DNA from: Sporolactobacillus nakayamae | Lineage (GTDB): Bacteria > Bacillota > Bacilli > Bacillales > Sporolactobacillaceae | Assembly: GCF_900113325.1 (NCBI RefSeq) | Contig: NZ_FOOY01000007.1 | Location: forward strand, 1 to 64,000 | DNA: 64,000 nucleotides | Reading direction: 5' to 3' | In this document: positions 40,813 through 49,931 of the stretch, piece after piece | How the letters are laid out: the number at the start of each line of letters is the position of its first letter | Position numbering within the stretch: the first letter of the stretch is position 1 | Program-made: the position numbers and the translations under genes | Notes under the pieces: model-generated | What the model was told of the DNA's origin: nothing | Databases searched by the model: none | What the model saw: the letters and a program-made list of their open reading frames with translations, nothing else

Positions 40813-41574
40813 GTGAGTAAGATATTGGCCATTGCCAACCAAAAAGGCGGTGTTGGCAAAACTACGACTGCGGTTAATCTCAGCGCATGTATGGCTACAT
40901 TAGGATGCAAGATATTGCTGGTTGATATTGATCCGCAAGGAAACGCGACGAGCGGTTCGGGTGTGGACAAAGGTGATGTTGATGAGTGTGTCTATGATGT
41001 CTTGGTAGATGAAGTTGAGATCGAAAAAGTAATCCACAGTTCGGCAATTGAAAATCTTGATGTTGTCCCTTCAGCTATTCAATTAGCCGGTGCCGAAATA
41101 GAGCTTGTATCGACGATCTCCCGAGAAGTTCGTCTTAAGCGCGCTCTAGAAAAGGTTAAAGATACATATGATTATATAATCATTGATTGCCCTCCGTCAC
41201 TCGGGCTTCTCACAATTAATGCGCTGACGGCAGCTGATGCCGTAATTATTCCGGTACAGTGTGAGTACTACGCCCTGGAAGGGCTCAGCCAATTGCTGAA
41301 TACGGTACGGCTTGTTCAGAAACATTTGAATCATCATCTAGCCATAGAGGGTGTTTTGCTAACGATGCTTGATGCTAGGACGAATCTTGGGCTACAGGTC
41401 ATTCAAGAAGTCAAAAAGTACTTTCAGGATCGGGTCTTTAAGACAATCATTTCACGGAATGTGCGATTAAGTGAAGCTCCAAGCCACGGAGAACCAATTA
41501 TTATGTATGATTCTAGATCTAAAGGTGCAGAGGCTTATCTTGATTTCGCAAAGGAAGTGATCACGAATGCCTAA
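40813..41574 (+). CDS. soj: ParA-family ATPase Soj
   Basis: A 253-residue Walker ATPase with deviant P-loop KGGVGKTT (11-18), IIIDCPPSLGLLT and the DPQGNAT loop. Soj regulates DnaA and, with Spo0J, origin segregation. GTG at 40813 follows AGGTGG and gives exactly the B. subtilis length. Overlaps spo0J by 8 nt. Confidence 0.96.
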   Translation: MSKILAIANQKGGVGKTTTAVNLSACMATLGCKILLVDIDPQGNATSGSGVDKGDVDECVYDVLVDEVEIEKVIHSSAIENLDVVPSAIQLAGAEIELVSTISREVRLKRALEKVKDTYDYIIIDCPPSLGLLTINALTAADAVIIPVQCEYYALEGLSQLLNTVRLVQKHLNHHLAIEGVLLTMLDARTNLGLQVIQEVKKYFQDRVFKTIISRNVRLSEAPSHGEPIIMYDSRSKGAEAYLDFAKEVITNA

Positions 41575-42427
41575 AGCATTGGGAAAAGGTTTGGATGCTT
41601 TTTTTCCGGCGGCGTTTAAAGAAGAACTGGACAATGCTGTCGAACATGTTAAATTAAGCGAATTACGACCGAATCCATACCAACCACGAAAGAAATTTGA
41701 TCAACAAGCATTGGACGAACTTGCAAGCTCAATAAAGGAACATGGCATCATACAACCACTTGTCGTTCGTAAAAGTATAAAGGGGTACGATATTGTTGTT
41801 GGTGAACGCCGATTCCGTGCGGCAAAACAAGTTAAATTAGCGACAGTACCTGTTGTCGTTAAGGAATTATCCGATGAAGCGATGATGCAGATCGCGTTGA
41901 TAGAAAATCTGCAACGCGAGAATCTGAATCCGATTGAAGAAGCGATCGCATATAAGAAACTTATGAGCGGTTTGAAATTGACACAAGATGAACTGGCTAA
42001 AAAATTGGGGAAAAGCAGACCTCATATTGCCAATCATTTGCGGTTGCTTCAATTAGATCCGGCAGTTACTGCACTGATTGAGCAAGAAAAGCTTTCAATG
42101 GGGCATGGGCGCGCGCTTGCTGGTTTAAAGGATAAGAAACAGATGACACCAGTTGTTGACAAGGTTTTAAAAGAACAGATGAATGTACGTCAGCTTGAGG
42201 CACTTATTCAGCAGCTTAACCACCATGTTCCACGTGAAACATCAAAAAAGAAGCAATGGGTAATGCCCGCAGAATTAAAGGATCGTGTTTTTGGACTGAG
42301 AGAAAAGTACGGTACCGCAGTGAAAGTTAAACCGGGTATGAAAAAAGGAAAAGGCAAAATTGAGCTCGATTATTATTCAGCTGAAGATTTATATCGACTA
42401 ATTGAAATTATGGAAGGGCGGCTCTAA
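41567..42427 (+). CDS. spo0J: ParB-family centromere protein Spo0J
   Basis: A 286-residue CTP-dependent DNA clamp. Box I (LRPNPYQPRKKFD), box II (VGERRFRAAKQ), helix-turn-helix (LTQDELAKKLGKSRPHIANH) and a C-terminal dimerisation domain are present. It loads SMC at parS. A perfect parS site lies within the gene (42226-42241), as in B. subtilis. A terminator overlaps the stop codon. Confidence 0.96.
   Translation: MPKALGKGLDAFFPAAFKEELDNAVEHVKLSELRPNPYQPRKKFDQQALDELASSIKEHGIIQPLVVRKSIKGYDIVVGERRFRAAKQVKLATVPVVVKELSDEAMMQIALIENLQRENLNPIEEAIAYKKLMSGLKLTQDELAKKLGKSRPHIANHLRLLQLDPAVTALIEQEKLSMGHGRALAGLKDKKQMTPVVDKVLKEQMNVRQLEALIQQLNHHVPRETSKKKQWVMPAELKDRVFGLREKYGTAVKVKPGMKKGKGKIELDYYSAEDLYRLIEIMEGRL
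42226..42241. promoter_or_regulatory. parS centromere site within spo0J
   Basis: TGTTCCACGTGAAACA fits the 16-bp consensus TGTTNCACGTGAAACA without mismatch. Loading site for Spo0J sliding clamps. Confidence 0.95.
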
Positions 42428-42440
42428 TAAGCCGCTTTTT
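42418..42440 (+). terminator. spo0J terminator
   Basis: GCGGCT-CTAATA-AGCCGC followed by TTTTT; the stop codon TAA is in the loop. Confidence 0.85.
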
Positions 42441-42608
42441 CTATTTTTGCGGAAATGAAGGTAATAATCCTCATGTACGAAGTGTTGAGACTTAATGCGA
42501 AACCGATTCTGAACTGAACAGGAGGGTGCAAGCCCCCTAACTTATTCATCCGATTAGGTCAATGTGCTTTAACCTGCTTTTGTTAGTGAAGTATAGTTGC
42601 TCGTGCTA

Positions 42609-43214
42609 TTAATCCATTAATAGTAGTTTAGACAGGAACTTTCCTTTTCTTCGTGAAAGAAGGGCAACACTGAGACTTCGTCCAATTACTTGAGAGAGAC
42701 TCATTACTACATTAAGCCGAGTGTTTTGCAGCACAGAGTATTCCATAAATCCACTGATATTAACAACTCCGGTAATATTCATGTCACCTACAGGAATAAG
42801 TTCCTTTTTAACGCCTGCTCCAGGAAGAACAGGCCCTTCAGCAATGGTAATATTACCAATGTTTTGCTGCGCTCCCAGGCAGGCATCAATACCAATAATG
42901 AACGGATTTTTATAAGAACAGTTAATCAATGCCAACGTTTCGTTTAAATTGACGGCATGAACGGGTTTTTCCAAGGTTCCATAAACATAGCTATCCGGGA
43001 GATGATGACGTTCAAGATAAGAACCAACAAGAGGACCAAGTGCATCGCCCGTTGACCGGTCCGTTCCAATGCAGACAACGACAATAGGGGAACTTCCAAC
43101 TGCCGGCAAGAGGTGACGAATTGCTCGAACAAGCGAGTGATGATTATTCAGATCTTGATAGTGGACATGCGTAGAAAGCCGCTTTTCTGGAGTTTTATCG
43201 AGTTTTAGATTCAT
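42609..43214 (-). CDS. yyaC: Spore protease YyaC
   Basis: A 201-residue protein of the YyaC family, related in fold to hydrogenase-maturation/Gpr proteases: VVVCIGTDRSTGDALGPLVG, then FIIGIDACLGA and GPVLPGAGV. It is found only in spore formers and is expressed during sporulation in B. subtilis. GGGAGG lies 7 nt before the ATG at 43214; the longer upstream frame is unsupported. It is on the lagging strand, convergent with spo0J. Confidence 0.92.
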   Translation of the reverse strand: MNLKLDKTPEKRLSTHVHYQDLNNHHSLVRAIRHLLPAVGSSPIVVVCIGTDRSTGDALGPLVGSYLERHHLPDSYVYGTLEKPVHAVNLNETLALINCSYKNPFIIGIDACLGAQQNIGNITIAEGPVLPGAGVKKELIPVGDMNITGVVNISGFMEYSVLQNTRLNVVMSLSQVIGRSLSVALLSRRKGKFLSKLLLMD

Positions 43215-43499
43215 AGATTCGCCTCCCAAGTATCCACAGTATATGAGAATACTTGCTTTTTTATACAACAAGAACATACGAAATCGTAAAAGATTAGCGG
43301 CAGCAGTATAGGGGGCGGCGCATAAGGAATGTCGACTCATCCAAGGGCTGGGTAAAGCCGGGTTTACTAAAGCAAAGCATCTGAGCGTATCTTGATATAA
43401 TAAAAAACAATGAGTGTGCTAAAAACCTGTCTTTTTCAAACAAAATAGGATATACTATGTATCAGAAAATGATGACTATCGTTTAGTTAAATTTAGGCG

Positions 43500-43708
43500 A
43501 TGAAGGAAAGGAGTACCTATTGCAGCTGTATTTAGCGATTCAGGAAAAGTGGGAGCCTGATTGCAGCGCGTGGGGAAGGCGTTCTTGAGCCATAGCATGA
43601 CAGAGCGGGTGCGGATTATTCGCATCAATTAGGGTGGAACCGCGTGAGCAAATAAAAGCTTTCGTCCCTAGGCATTGGGCCTAGTTGGATGAAAGCTTAT
43701 TTTATTTA
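43500..43708 (+). promoter_or_regulatory. T-box leader of glyS
   Basis: AGGGTGGAACCGCG (43631-43644) is the T-box; a long terminator stem AAGCTTTCGTCCC...GATGAAAGCTT (43656-43698) is followed by ATTTTATTT. A GGC triplet in the Stem I region (near 43577) could be the glycine specifier. Uncharged tRNA-Gly would prevent termination. Confidence 0.9.
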
Positions 43709-43725
43709 TAAAGGAGAAAAAAGAC

Positions 43726-45108
43726 ATGAGCAAAACAATGGAACAGATTGTGAATCTTGCCAAGCAACGAGGAATTATATTCCCAGGATCAGAAATATAT
43801 GGTGGGTTAGCGAACACGTGGGATTACGGCCCGATCGGCGTCGAGCTGAAGAATAATGTGAAGAAAGCATGGTGGAAAAAATTTGTACAGGAGTCTCCTT
43901 ATAACGTAGGACTCGACGCAGCTATCTTGATGAACCCAAAGACTTGGGAAGCATCAGGACACATTACGAACTTTAATGATCCGATGATTGATTGTAAAAA
44001 ATGTAAATCACGTTTTCGTGCAGATAAGCTCATTGAAGCCAACATTCCGCAAGCAGAGCTCCCCGGACCCGTTGACGGCCTGACATTTGATACGATGGCA
44101 CAGCTTATTGAAGACCATCATATTCCTTGCCCGGAGTGCGGCGAACATGATTTCACGTCCATCCGTCAGTTTAACTTAATGTTTAAGACATACCAGGGTG
44201 TGACGGAAACGGCAAAGGACGAGATCTATCTTCGTCCGGAAACTGCCCAAGGTATTTTCGTGAACTTTAAAAATGTACAGCGCACAATGCGGAAAAAGAT
44301 TCCGTTTGGTATTGGTCAAGTTGGTAAGTCATTTCGTAATGAAATTACACCGGGAAACTTTACATTCCGAACGAGAGAATTTGAACAACTTGAATTGGAA
44401 TTCTTCTGCAAACCGGGCGATGATCAGAAATGGTTTCAGTACTGGCGAACTTTTGGCTATGAATGGCTGAAATCCTTGAACGTAAAGGAAGAAAATATAC
44501 GGCTGCGTGATCATGAAAAAGAAGAATTGCCGCACTACAGCAACGCAACGACGGATATTGAATATTTGTTCCCATTCGGATGGGGCGAGCTGTCCAGCCT
44601 GTCCTCACGTACTGATTATGACCTTCACCGTCATATGGAGGTATCCGGTCAGGATCTTCAATACATTGATCAGAATAATAATGAACGTTATATCCCTTAT
44701 GTTATTGAGCCGTCACTTGGCGCCGATCGCGTAACGCTCGCATTCCTGGCCGAAGCCTATGAAGAAGAGACAATCAGCGAAAACGATACACGAACTGTAC
44801 TGCATTTTCACCCAGCTTTGGCGCCGTATAAGGCTGCCATTCTTCCACTTTCGAAGAAGCTAAGCGAAGAAGCGAGAGCTGTGTATCAAGAACTTGCGAA
44901 AGATTATATGGTTGACTATGATGAGACCGGTTCGATCGGTAAACGTTATCGCCGTCAGGACGAGATCGGCACACCGTTCTGTATCACCTACGACTTTGAT
45001 TCAAAAGAAGATGGCAAAGTGACCGTGCGTGACCGCGACACAATGGATCAGGAAAGGTTGCCTATTAGCGAACTTGCTGCATTTCTGAAAGAAAAAACAG
45101 CCTTTTAA
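43726..45108 (+). CDS. glyS: Glycyl-tRNA synthetase, single-chain (alpha2) type
   Basis: A 460-residue class II enzyme of the eukaryotic/archaeal-like form. N-terminal [18 protein letters not shown], a Cys4 zinc site (CKKC...CPEC), motif 2 [19 protein letters not shown] and motif 3 [10 protein letters not shown], then an anticodon-binding domain. B. subtilis instead has the two-subunit GlyQ/GlyS. Placed between yyaC and yyzM, directly behind its T-box. Confidence 0.95.
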   Translation: MSKTMEQIVNLAKQRGIIFPGSEIYGGLANTWDYGPIGVELKNNVKKAWWKKFVQESPYNVGLDAAILMNPKTWEASGHITNFNDPMIDCKKCKSRFRADKLIEANIPQAELPGPVDGLTFDTMAQLIEDHHIPCPECGEHDFTSIRQFNLMFKTYQGVTETAKDEIYLRPETAQGIFVNFKNVQRTMRKKIPFGIGQVGKSFRNEITPGNFTFRTREFEQLELEFFCKPGDDQKWFQYWRTFGYEWLKSLNVKEENIRLRDHEKEELPHYSNATTDIEYLFPFGWGELSSLSSRTDYDLHRHMEVSGQDLQYIDQNNNERYIPYVIEPSLGADRVTLAFLAEAYEEETISENDTRTVLHFHPALAPYKAAILPLSKKLSEEARAVYQELAKDYMVDYDETGSIGKRYRRQDEIGTPFCITYDFDSKEDGKVTVRDRDTMDQERLPISELAAFLKEKTAF

Positions 45109-45224
45109 TTAGAATAGTTTTCAAGCCTATTTGATCCAAGTACTGCTTTGCAGTACTTTAAAAGATAAAAAAAGAATATGAATTTGGTCTTTCGGATACT
45201 GGGATAAGCGGCATTTTATTGATA

Positions 45225-45430
45225 AATCGTTCCCAGAGCGCGAAAGTGCGAGACGCCTGTGGGCGAGCCTCTGTTGATTGCGAGTCAGGGGAGATCCTGC
45301 AGATAATCGTCTGTTCAAGGAAGCTACCGGACCGCCCGTGTCAAGCGAGCAGCTGAAGTGTTCGTTCAAGCGTAGGGTTAAAGCCGCATCCAGCGGAATC
45401 AATGAGCAAGTTTGCCCGATTTTTCTTAAG
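45225..45430 (+). repeat. D-family repeat, copy 1
   Basis: GCGCGAAAGTGCGAGACGCCTG, then CAGGGGAGATCCTGCAGATAA, then CGGACCGCCCGTG and AAGCGAGCAGCTGAAGTG. The same blocks are at 48.24 and 60.10 kb. This type of GC-rich imperfect stem resembles intergenic repeats I recall from several Bacillaceae genomes. It fills the glyS-yyzM gap; no gene. Confidence 0.75.
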
Positions 45431-45459
45431 GTACTATGGTCAACAAAGGAGGATGGATG

Positions 45460-45678
45460 ATGCCGAATCCCCGTATCAGTTTTGATTTGAATGATGTCGT
45501 TGAAATGAAGAAGCCGCATCCATGCGGAGATAATAAATGGAAAATCATTCGTATGGGTGCGGATATTCGTATTAAGTGCCTCGGTTGTGGACACAGTGTC
45601 CTAATGCCAAGAAGTGAATTTCAGCGAAAAATTAAAAAGATTCTTGAGCGTGGACCAAAAATTGAAGAGAATGAATGA
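45460..45678 (+). CDS. yyzM: DUF951 protein YyzM
   Basis: A 72-residue small basic protein: MKKPHPCGDNKWKIIRMGAD, IKCLGCGHSVLMPRSEF. Two cysteine-containing loops (HPCG and CLGCG) suggest a small zinc-ribbon-like fold. It typically precedes ychF. AAGGAGG is 7 nt before the ATG at 45460 (another ATG is at 45457). Function unknown. Confidence 0.88.
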   Translation: MPNPRISFDLNDVVEMKKPHPCGDNKWKIIRMGADIRIKCLGCGHSVLMPRSEFQRKIKKILERGPKIEENE

Positions 45679-45773
45679 AGGCAGGAACTGCAAGGACAGG
45701 CTGAAAATGACTGTTCAGCTTGATTATTTGTTAGCACACACGTGGAAAGAGAAACCCAGGGGGTTGAATGTAA

Positions 45774-46874
45774 ATGAGCTTGACAACAGGTATTGTTGGG
45801 TTGCCCAACGTTGGCAAATCAACATTGTTTAATGCGATTACACAGGCCGGAGCAGAAATGGCCAATTATCCGTTTTGCACCATTGAACCGAATGTCGGGA
45901 TCGTCAGTGTACCCGATGTACGTCTTAATAAATTGAATGAAATGTATCATCCGAAGAAGACAATTCCGACAACTTTTGAATTCACAGACATCGCCGGATT
46001 GGTTAAGGGCGCAAGTAAAGGTGAAGGGTTAGGAAATCAATTTTTGGCTAATATTCGTCAAGTAGATGCGATATCTCATGTAGTGCGCTGCTTTGAGGAT
46101 AAGAACATTACCCATGTTTCCGGAAAAATAGACCCGATTGATGACATTGAAACCATCAATCTTGAACTCGTTTTGTCTGATATGGAGCAGGTCAATAAGC
46201 GTATCGATCGGGTTGGAAAATTGGCAAAACAGAAAGATAAAGCCTCAATCGTGGAGTTTTCTGCTCTTCAGAAATTAAAAGAAGCATTTGAAGAAGGAAA
46301 ACCGGCTAGGCATGTTGCGTTGACAGAAGATGAAGAAGCGGCAATAAAGCCTTTTAACTTCCTGACGAATAAGCCGGTTCTGTATGTTGCTAATACATCT
46401 GAAGATGATGTCGCTGCGCCTGATGACAACCCATATGTTCAAGCAGTTAAGGAGTTTGCTGAGAAGGACGGATCTGAAGTGGTTGTAATATCTGCGCGAA
46501 TCGAATCCGAAATTGCAGAACTTGATGGCGAAGAAAAAGAAGTATTCCTAGAAGAATTGGGCCTAGACGCTTCAGGACTTGATCGCTTAATTGCCAAATC
46601 CTATGATCTGCTTGGATTGGCCACCTATTTTACCGCAGGTGAGAAAGAGGTGCGTGCTTGGACATTCAGTAAGGGAACGAAAGCCCCACAAGCCGCAGGC
46701 ATTATTCACTCGGATTTTGAACGTGGCTTTATCCGCGCTGAAATCGTTTCTTATGAAGATCTGATTCTTGCTGGTTCGGAGGCAGCCGCTAAAGAAATGG
46801 GGCGCCTCCGCCTTGAAGGAAAAGATTACGTGATGCAAGATGGAGATATCGTCAATTTTAGATTCAACGTATAA
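45774..46874 (+). CDS. ychF: Ribosome-binding ATPase YchF (OLA1 family)
   Basis: A 366-residue Obg-related P-loop protein: GLPNVGKSTLFN (9-20), DIAGLVKGAS, NTSEDD in place of the GTPase NKxD motif (hence ATP preference), and a C-terminal TGS domain (WTFSKGTKAPQAAG, RGFIRAEIV). The family associates with ribosomes. It has no close cotranscribed partner other than yyzM. Confidence 0.95.
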   Translation: MSLTTGIVGLPNVGKSTLFNAITQAGAEMANYPFCTIEPNVGIVSVPDVRLNKLNEMYHPKKTIPTTFEFTDIAGLVKGASKGEGLGNQFLANIRQVDAISHVVRCFEDKNITHVSGKIDPIDDIETINLELVLSDMEQVNKRIDRVGKLAKQKDKASIVEFSALQKLKEAFEEGKPARHVALTEDEEAAIKPFNFLTNKPVLYVANTSEDDVAAPDDNPYVQAVKEFAEKDGSEVVVISARIESEIAELDGEEKEVFLEELGLDASGLDRLIAKSYDLLGLATYFTAGEKEVRAWTFSKGTKAPQAAGIIHSDFERGFIRAEIVSYEDLILAGSEAAAKEMGRLRLEGKDYVMQDGDIVNFRFNV

Positions 46875-46890
46875 TTCGGATTGAAAAAAC

Positions 46891-46919
46891 TTGAATCATT
46901 GGGCAAGTTATGCTATCAT
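46891..46919 (+). promoter_or_regulatory. rpsF-ssb-rpsR promoter and leader
   Basis: TTGAAT (46891-46896) and TATCAT (46914-46919), 17 nt apart. The leader holds a GCTCC-ATTACT-GGAGC hairpin followed by CCG (about 46952-46970), which could be an S6:S18 autoregulatory site; that last point is only a suggestion. Confidence 0.6.
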
Positions 46920-46994
46920 ATTTACCTATGAGTGAGTAAACTTGCTCTCTGCTCCATTACTGGAGCCGTTTAGTCCAAGGGGAGGTGAATGATT

Positions 46995-47300
46995 GTGCGC
47001 GAATATGAAATTATGTACATCCTCCGTCCGGATTTGGAAGAAGAACAGGAAAAAGCCGTTAAGGAAAAACTGGCTTCCATTCTGACGGATAATGGCGCAG
47101 AAATCAATGAGGTCAAGGAACTGGGAAAACGTCGTTTAGCTTATGAAATCAATGACGTGAACACGGGTACCTATGTTGTTCTGTATGTAAACGCCGGCAG
47201 CGAAGCAATTAACGAATTTGATCGTCTTGTTAAGATCAATGACGACGTGCTTCGTTTCATGACGATTAAAGATGAACGCAAACCTGCAGAAGCGAAATAA
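46995..47300 (+). CDS. rpsF: 30S ribosomal protein S6
   Basis: A 101-residue S6 with [17 protein letters not shown] and [10 protein letters not shown]-like [17 protein letters not shown]. The protein pairs with S18 on the platform of the 30S subunit. GTG at 46995 lies 9 nt after GGAGG and gives the family start; the ATG six bases upstream is only 3 nt from the site. Confidence 0.95.
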   Translation: MREYEIMYILRPDLEEEQEKAVKEKLASILTDNGAEINEVKELGKRRLAYEINDVNTGTYVVLYVNAGSEAINEFDRLVKINDDVLRFMTIKDERKPAEAK

Positions 47301-47330
47301 TCGATTTGAAAAGAAAGGAGAGTGGTCCTG

Positions 47331-47855
47331 ATGATCAATCGTGTTGTTTTGGTTGGCCGGCTGACGAAAAATCCCGAATTGCGGTACACACCGAATGGCG
47401 TTGCTGTTACCAGCTTCACCATCGCTGTGAATCGGCCGTTTTCGAACCAACAAGGGGAACGAGAGGCTGATTTCATACCTGTCGTTGTGTGGAGAAGGCA
47501 GGCTGAGAACGCGGCAAACTTCCTGCAAAAAGGAAGTCTGGCAGGCGTTGATGGTCGGATTCAGACACGCAGTTATGAGAATAATGAAGGGCGACGCGTG
47601 TATATAACCGAAGTAATCGCTGATAGTGTGCAATTTCTTGAACCGAAAGGCGCAAGACATGCTGACGGCGGTAACAGTTATGCACCGAGCGCTCCGCAAC
47701 CTTCAAACCAGTCAAGCCAGCAGCGTGGCGGTTATGCGCCGTCCAATAACCAGAGCACGAGCGGCGGTCAAAACCAGGGTGCTCCTTCTTTTGATGATCC
47801 TTTCGCGGGCGACAGTAAACCGATTGATATATCGGATGACGATTTGCCGTTCTGA
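47331..47855 (+). CDS. ssb: Single-stranded DNA-binding protein SsbA
   Basis: A 174-residue protein: OB fold in residues 1-105 ([20 protein letters not shown]), a Gln/Ser/Gly-rich linker, and the acidic tip DDDLPF that recruits repair and replication partners. Between rpsF and rpsR as in other Firmicutes; ATG at 47331 after AAAGGAG. Confidence 0.96.
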   Translation: MINRVVLVGRLTKNPELRYTPNGVAVTSFTIAVNRPFSNQQGEREADFIPVVVWRRQAENAANFLQKGSLAGVDGRIQTRSYENNEGRRVYITEVIADSVQFLEPKGARHADGGNSYAPSAPQPSNQSSQQRGGYAPSNNQSTSGGQNQGAPSFDDPFAGDSKPIDISDDDLPF

Positions 47856-47894
47856 TTTGAACGATTCAATTGAAAATTAGGGGAGGTGCCGAAT

Positions 47895-48125
47895 ATGGCA
47901 GAACGCCGCTCACGTGGTAAGCGCCGTAAAGTATGTTTCTTTACCGTTAATCACATTACTTATATTGACTATAAGGATGTTGATTTGCTTCGCCGATTCA
48001 TTTCTGAACGAGGAAAGATTTTGCCTCGTCGTGTAACTGGAACAAGCGCGAAGTACCAACGTCAATTGACAAAAGCGATCAAACGCGCGCGTCAAATGGC
48101 TTTGCTTCCGTACACAACGGAATGA
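47895..48125 (+). CDS. rpsR: 30S ribosomal protein S18
   Basis: A 76-residue S18: [20 protein letters not shown], then [17 protein letters not shown] and [15 protein letters not shown] is 8 nt before the ATG. Only one cysteine is seen, so it is not the four-cysteine zinc form. Confidence 0.96.
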   Translation: MAERRSRGKRRKVCFFTVNHITYIDYKDVDLLRRFISERGKILPRRVTGTSAKYQRQLTKAIKRARQMALLPYTTE

Positions 48126-48140
48126 TGATTGTAAATGAAG

Positions 48141-48187
48141 AGGTTGTCTCATGGGCTTTACTAAGCTCTGAGACAACCTTTTTTTCA
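48141..48187 (+). terminator. rpsF-ssb-rpsR operon terminator
   Basis: AGGTTGTCTCA, 17-nt loop, TGAGACAACCT, then seven T. Confidence 0.92.
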
Positions 48188-48234
48188 TAAGTAAAGAACG
48201 TGATTTTGCCCTGTATCAAACCAATAAAACAGTG

Positions 48235-48465
48235 TCTTGGTCGGGAATCAAAGCGGAGGTGCGAGGGCGCCTGCGGGAGCGTCGCTATTGATCGCGTGCC
48301 GGCGAGACCCCACAGACACCGGTTTGCTCGATGAGGCTCGCGGTGCGCACGCGGCAAGCGAGCAACCGAAGCGACGATTCAGAACAATAAAGACACGAAC
48401 CAATGACACATGGCTGGAGATTAGCGACCGGCCGCTTTTTGTCCGGTTTTTCCCACAGGTAAAGA
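48235..48465 (+). repeat. D-family repeat, copy 2
   Basis: AAAGCGGAGGTGCGAGGGCGCC, GGCGAGACCCCACAGACACC, GATGAGGCTCGCGG and GCGGCAAGCGAGCAACCGAAG correspond to blocks at 45.23 and 60.10 kb. It ends with a GTCCGGTTTTTCCCACAGGTAAAGAAA segment immediately before A copy 2. Confidence 0.75.
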
Positions 48466-48470
48466 AAGTT

Positions 48471-49105
48471 TACTGTTTTGCCTTGCCGGTACGACGATAA
48501 GGTCATAAGATTCGGTTGAGCGATCAGGTAAGCGCCCAATCTGAGAAATAAACGGAAAACTTCCGCTTAATCACAAAATGAATGAAAAAATTGCTTAAAT
48601 AGACGGAGAAATTCCGCTTATCGAATCGAAAAACGTGAAAATGGAGGGTTTTTCTGTGAATAAGCGGAAAAATTCCTCTTATGTACCTGTAAAACAAGCG
48701 CCAGGATGCATATAACCGGAAAATCTCCGCTTATTTTATTCTGGCCGCGTTACTTAATTAAGGATCAAAATGATTTATTAGAAAACTTGGCTTCGCCAAG
48801 CCCCTGGCGAAGGCGAAGACTTAGTTGCGACGGCCATGGACGGCCTAGTGTCCGATGAGCCGCAGGACGCGGCGTTTTTTCGGACCGCTTACACTCGTTT
48901 CCTTTAAATGTTTTCTTATACTTTCCTACCAGTGTGGAACAGAAATGTCTGTTCACGCACAAGGTTGATGATTCAAAACGGTATTTGGAGCAGAGGAATT
49001 TTCGTATGTAAGGAACCTTCGCTAATGATGCATATGTCCTGCAAGCAACGCGAAGGCCACCGCATCCTGCGAAAGTAAAGACCAAGTGCTCTTTCCCGGT
49101 TTTTC
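48471..49105 (+). repeat. A-family composite repeat, copy 2 (carries a B insertion)
   Basis: It starts GTTTTGCCTTGCCGG, has four GCGGAA-type palindromes at about 48549-48571, 48599-48622, 48659-48682 and 48714-48738, and ends with a C-type unit (49015-49078). After TGATTTAT (48768-48775) it is interrupted by a B element and resumes at GGAACAGAAATGTC (48934). At 7.5 and 59.6 kb the flanks are joined directly. Confidence 0.88.
48776..48933 (+). mobile_element. B-family element inserted in an A repeat
   Basis: A 158-bp non-coding unit from TTAGAAAACTTGGCTTCGCC to TTTCCTACCAGTG. It contains a terminal CTTGGC-TTC-GCCAAG hairpin and a nested core: outer stem GTCCGA/TCGGAC (48850-48855 with 48880-48885) enclosing GCCGC-AGGAC-GCGGC (48859-48873). 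No ORF and no clear terminal inverted repeats, so an IS200/IS605-like derivative (hairpin ends) is one option. The empty site is seen in A copy 3. Confidence 0.75.
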
Positions 49106-49202
49106 AAACCACAAAAATGACTTAAGCATAGTAACTAGGTAAATTATTTCATGCAGGTAATCTTATGATTCGGTTGCACTGTAATTGACAGTGAAAATAA
49201 AA

Positions 49203-49241
49203 ACCCTCGGAAATCGGATTTTATTGTCCGACTTCCGAGGG
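49203..49241 (-). terminator. Terminator of the DUF420 gene
   Basis: The minus strand reads ACCCTCGGAAGTCGGA, loop, TCCGATTTCCGAGGGT followed by TTTTA, 24 nt after the stop codon. Confidence 0.88.
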
Positions 49242-49264
49242 TCAGTTCATACTGAAACCTTTTA

Positions 49265-49834
49265 TTAATAATACGGTGCCATCATCACGTAGACGATAAC
49301 CCCGGTCAGGCTTACATAGAGCCAGATTGGCATTGTCCAACGAACAATACGCTTGTGTTTTCCAATTTGCATGGTCCATCCCCATATAAGGGAAAACAAA
49401 GCGAGGGGAACAACAAAAGCAGCCAGTATACTATGCGTAATCAGGATAAAGAAATAGATCGGACGAACAATACCATCGCCTCCATAGTGCGGGGGCGGTG
49501 CGAGGTAATGGAAAGATAAATAAGATACTAAGAACAGGAGCGTCGACGTAAATGCCGCGAGAATAAATCCACGGTGTACATTTATCTTCTTATTTTTTAT
49601 CGCCACCAGAGCGGCGACGAGAAAAATAAACGTAAAACTATTAAAAACCGCGTTAAATCGTGGAAGCAAATAAACATCAAATCCGATATGCCCTTTGTAG
49701 CCGATGAACGGGGCAAAAAACAGCAGTAGGATGAATGCGTCGGCGACCACGGAAAAGGCGAGAATAGACAGGACATAGTGTTTGTTGCGCTTAGCTTTGT
49801 CCTTCTCGTCTTGCAAATTTATTTGTTTCTGCAT
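49265..49834 (-). CDS. DUF420 integral membrane protein (YozB-like)
   Basis: A 189-residue protein with five predicted transmembrane segments and conserved histidines (VHRGF, SFHYLAPPPHYGG, THSILA). This matches DUF420/YozB, often linked with cytochrome c oxidase assembly (caa3 region); here no oxidase gene is nearby. The ATG at 49834 is preferred over the upstream frame start, although its GGGG site is weak. Direct function unknown. Confidence 0.82.
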   Translation of the reverse strand: MQKQINLQDEKDKAKRNKHYVLSILAFSVVADAFILLLFFAPFIGYKGHIGFDVYLLPRFNAVFNSFTFIFLVAALVAIKNKKINVHRGFILAAFTSTLLFLVSYLSFHYLAPPPHYGGDGIVRPIYFFILITHSILAAFVVPLALFSLIWGWTMQIGKHKRIVRWTMPIWLYVSLTGVIVYVMMAPYY

Positions 49835-49931
49835 GACCAGCCAACCCCTTTTGTCACAAAACAGACACATTTACTCTATCATAAGAGAGATTCAGAGGTT
49901 AATCAAGAAAAATGTTTGATCAAGAAGCCGT

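Noticed and set aside
48850-48885. Nested hairpin of the B element considered as a rho-independent terminator.
   Set aside because: The T-run lies inside the outer stem rather than after it, and copies occur in both orientations, including upstream of genes.
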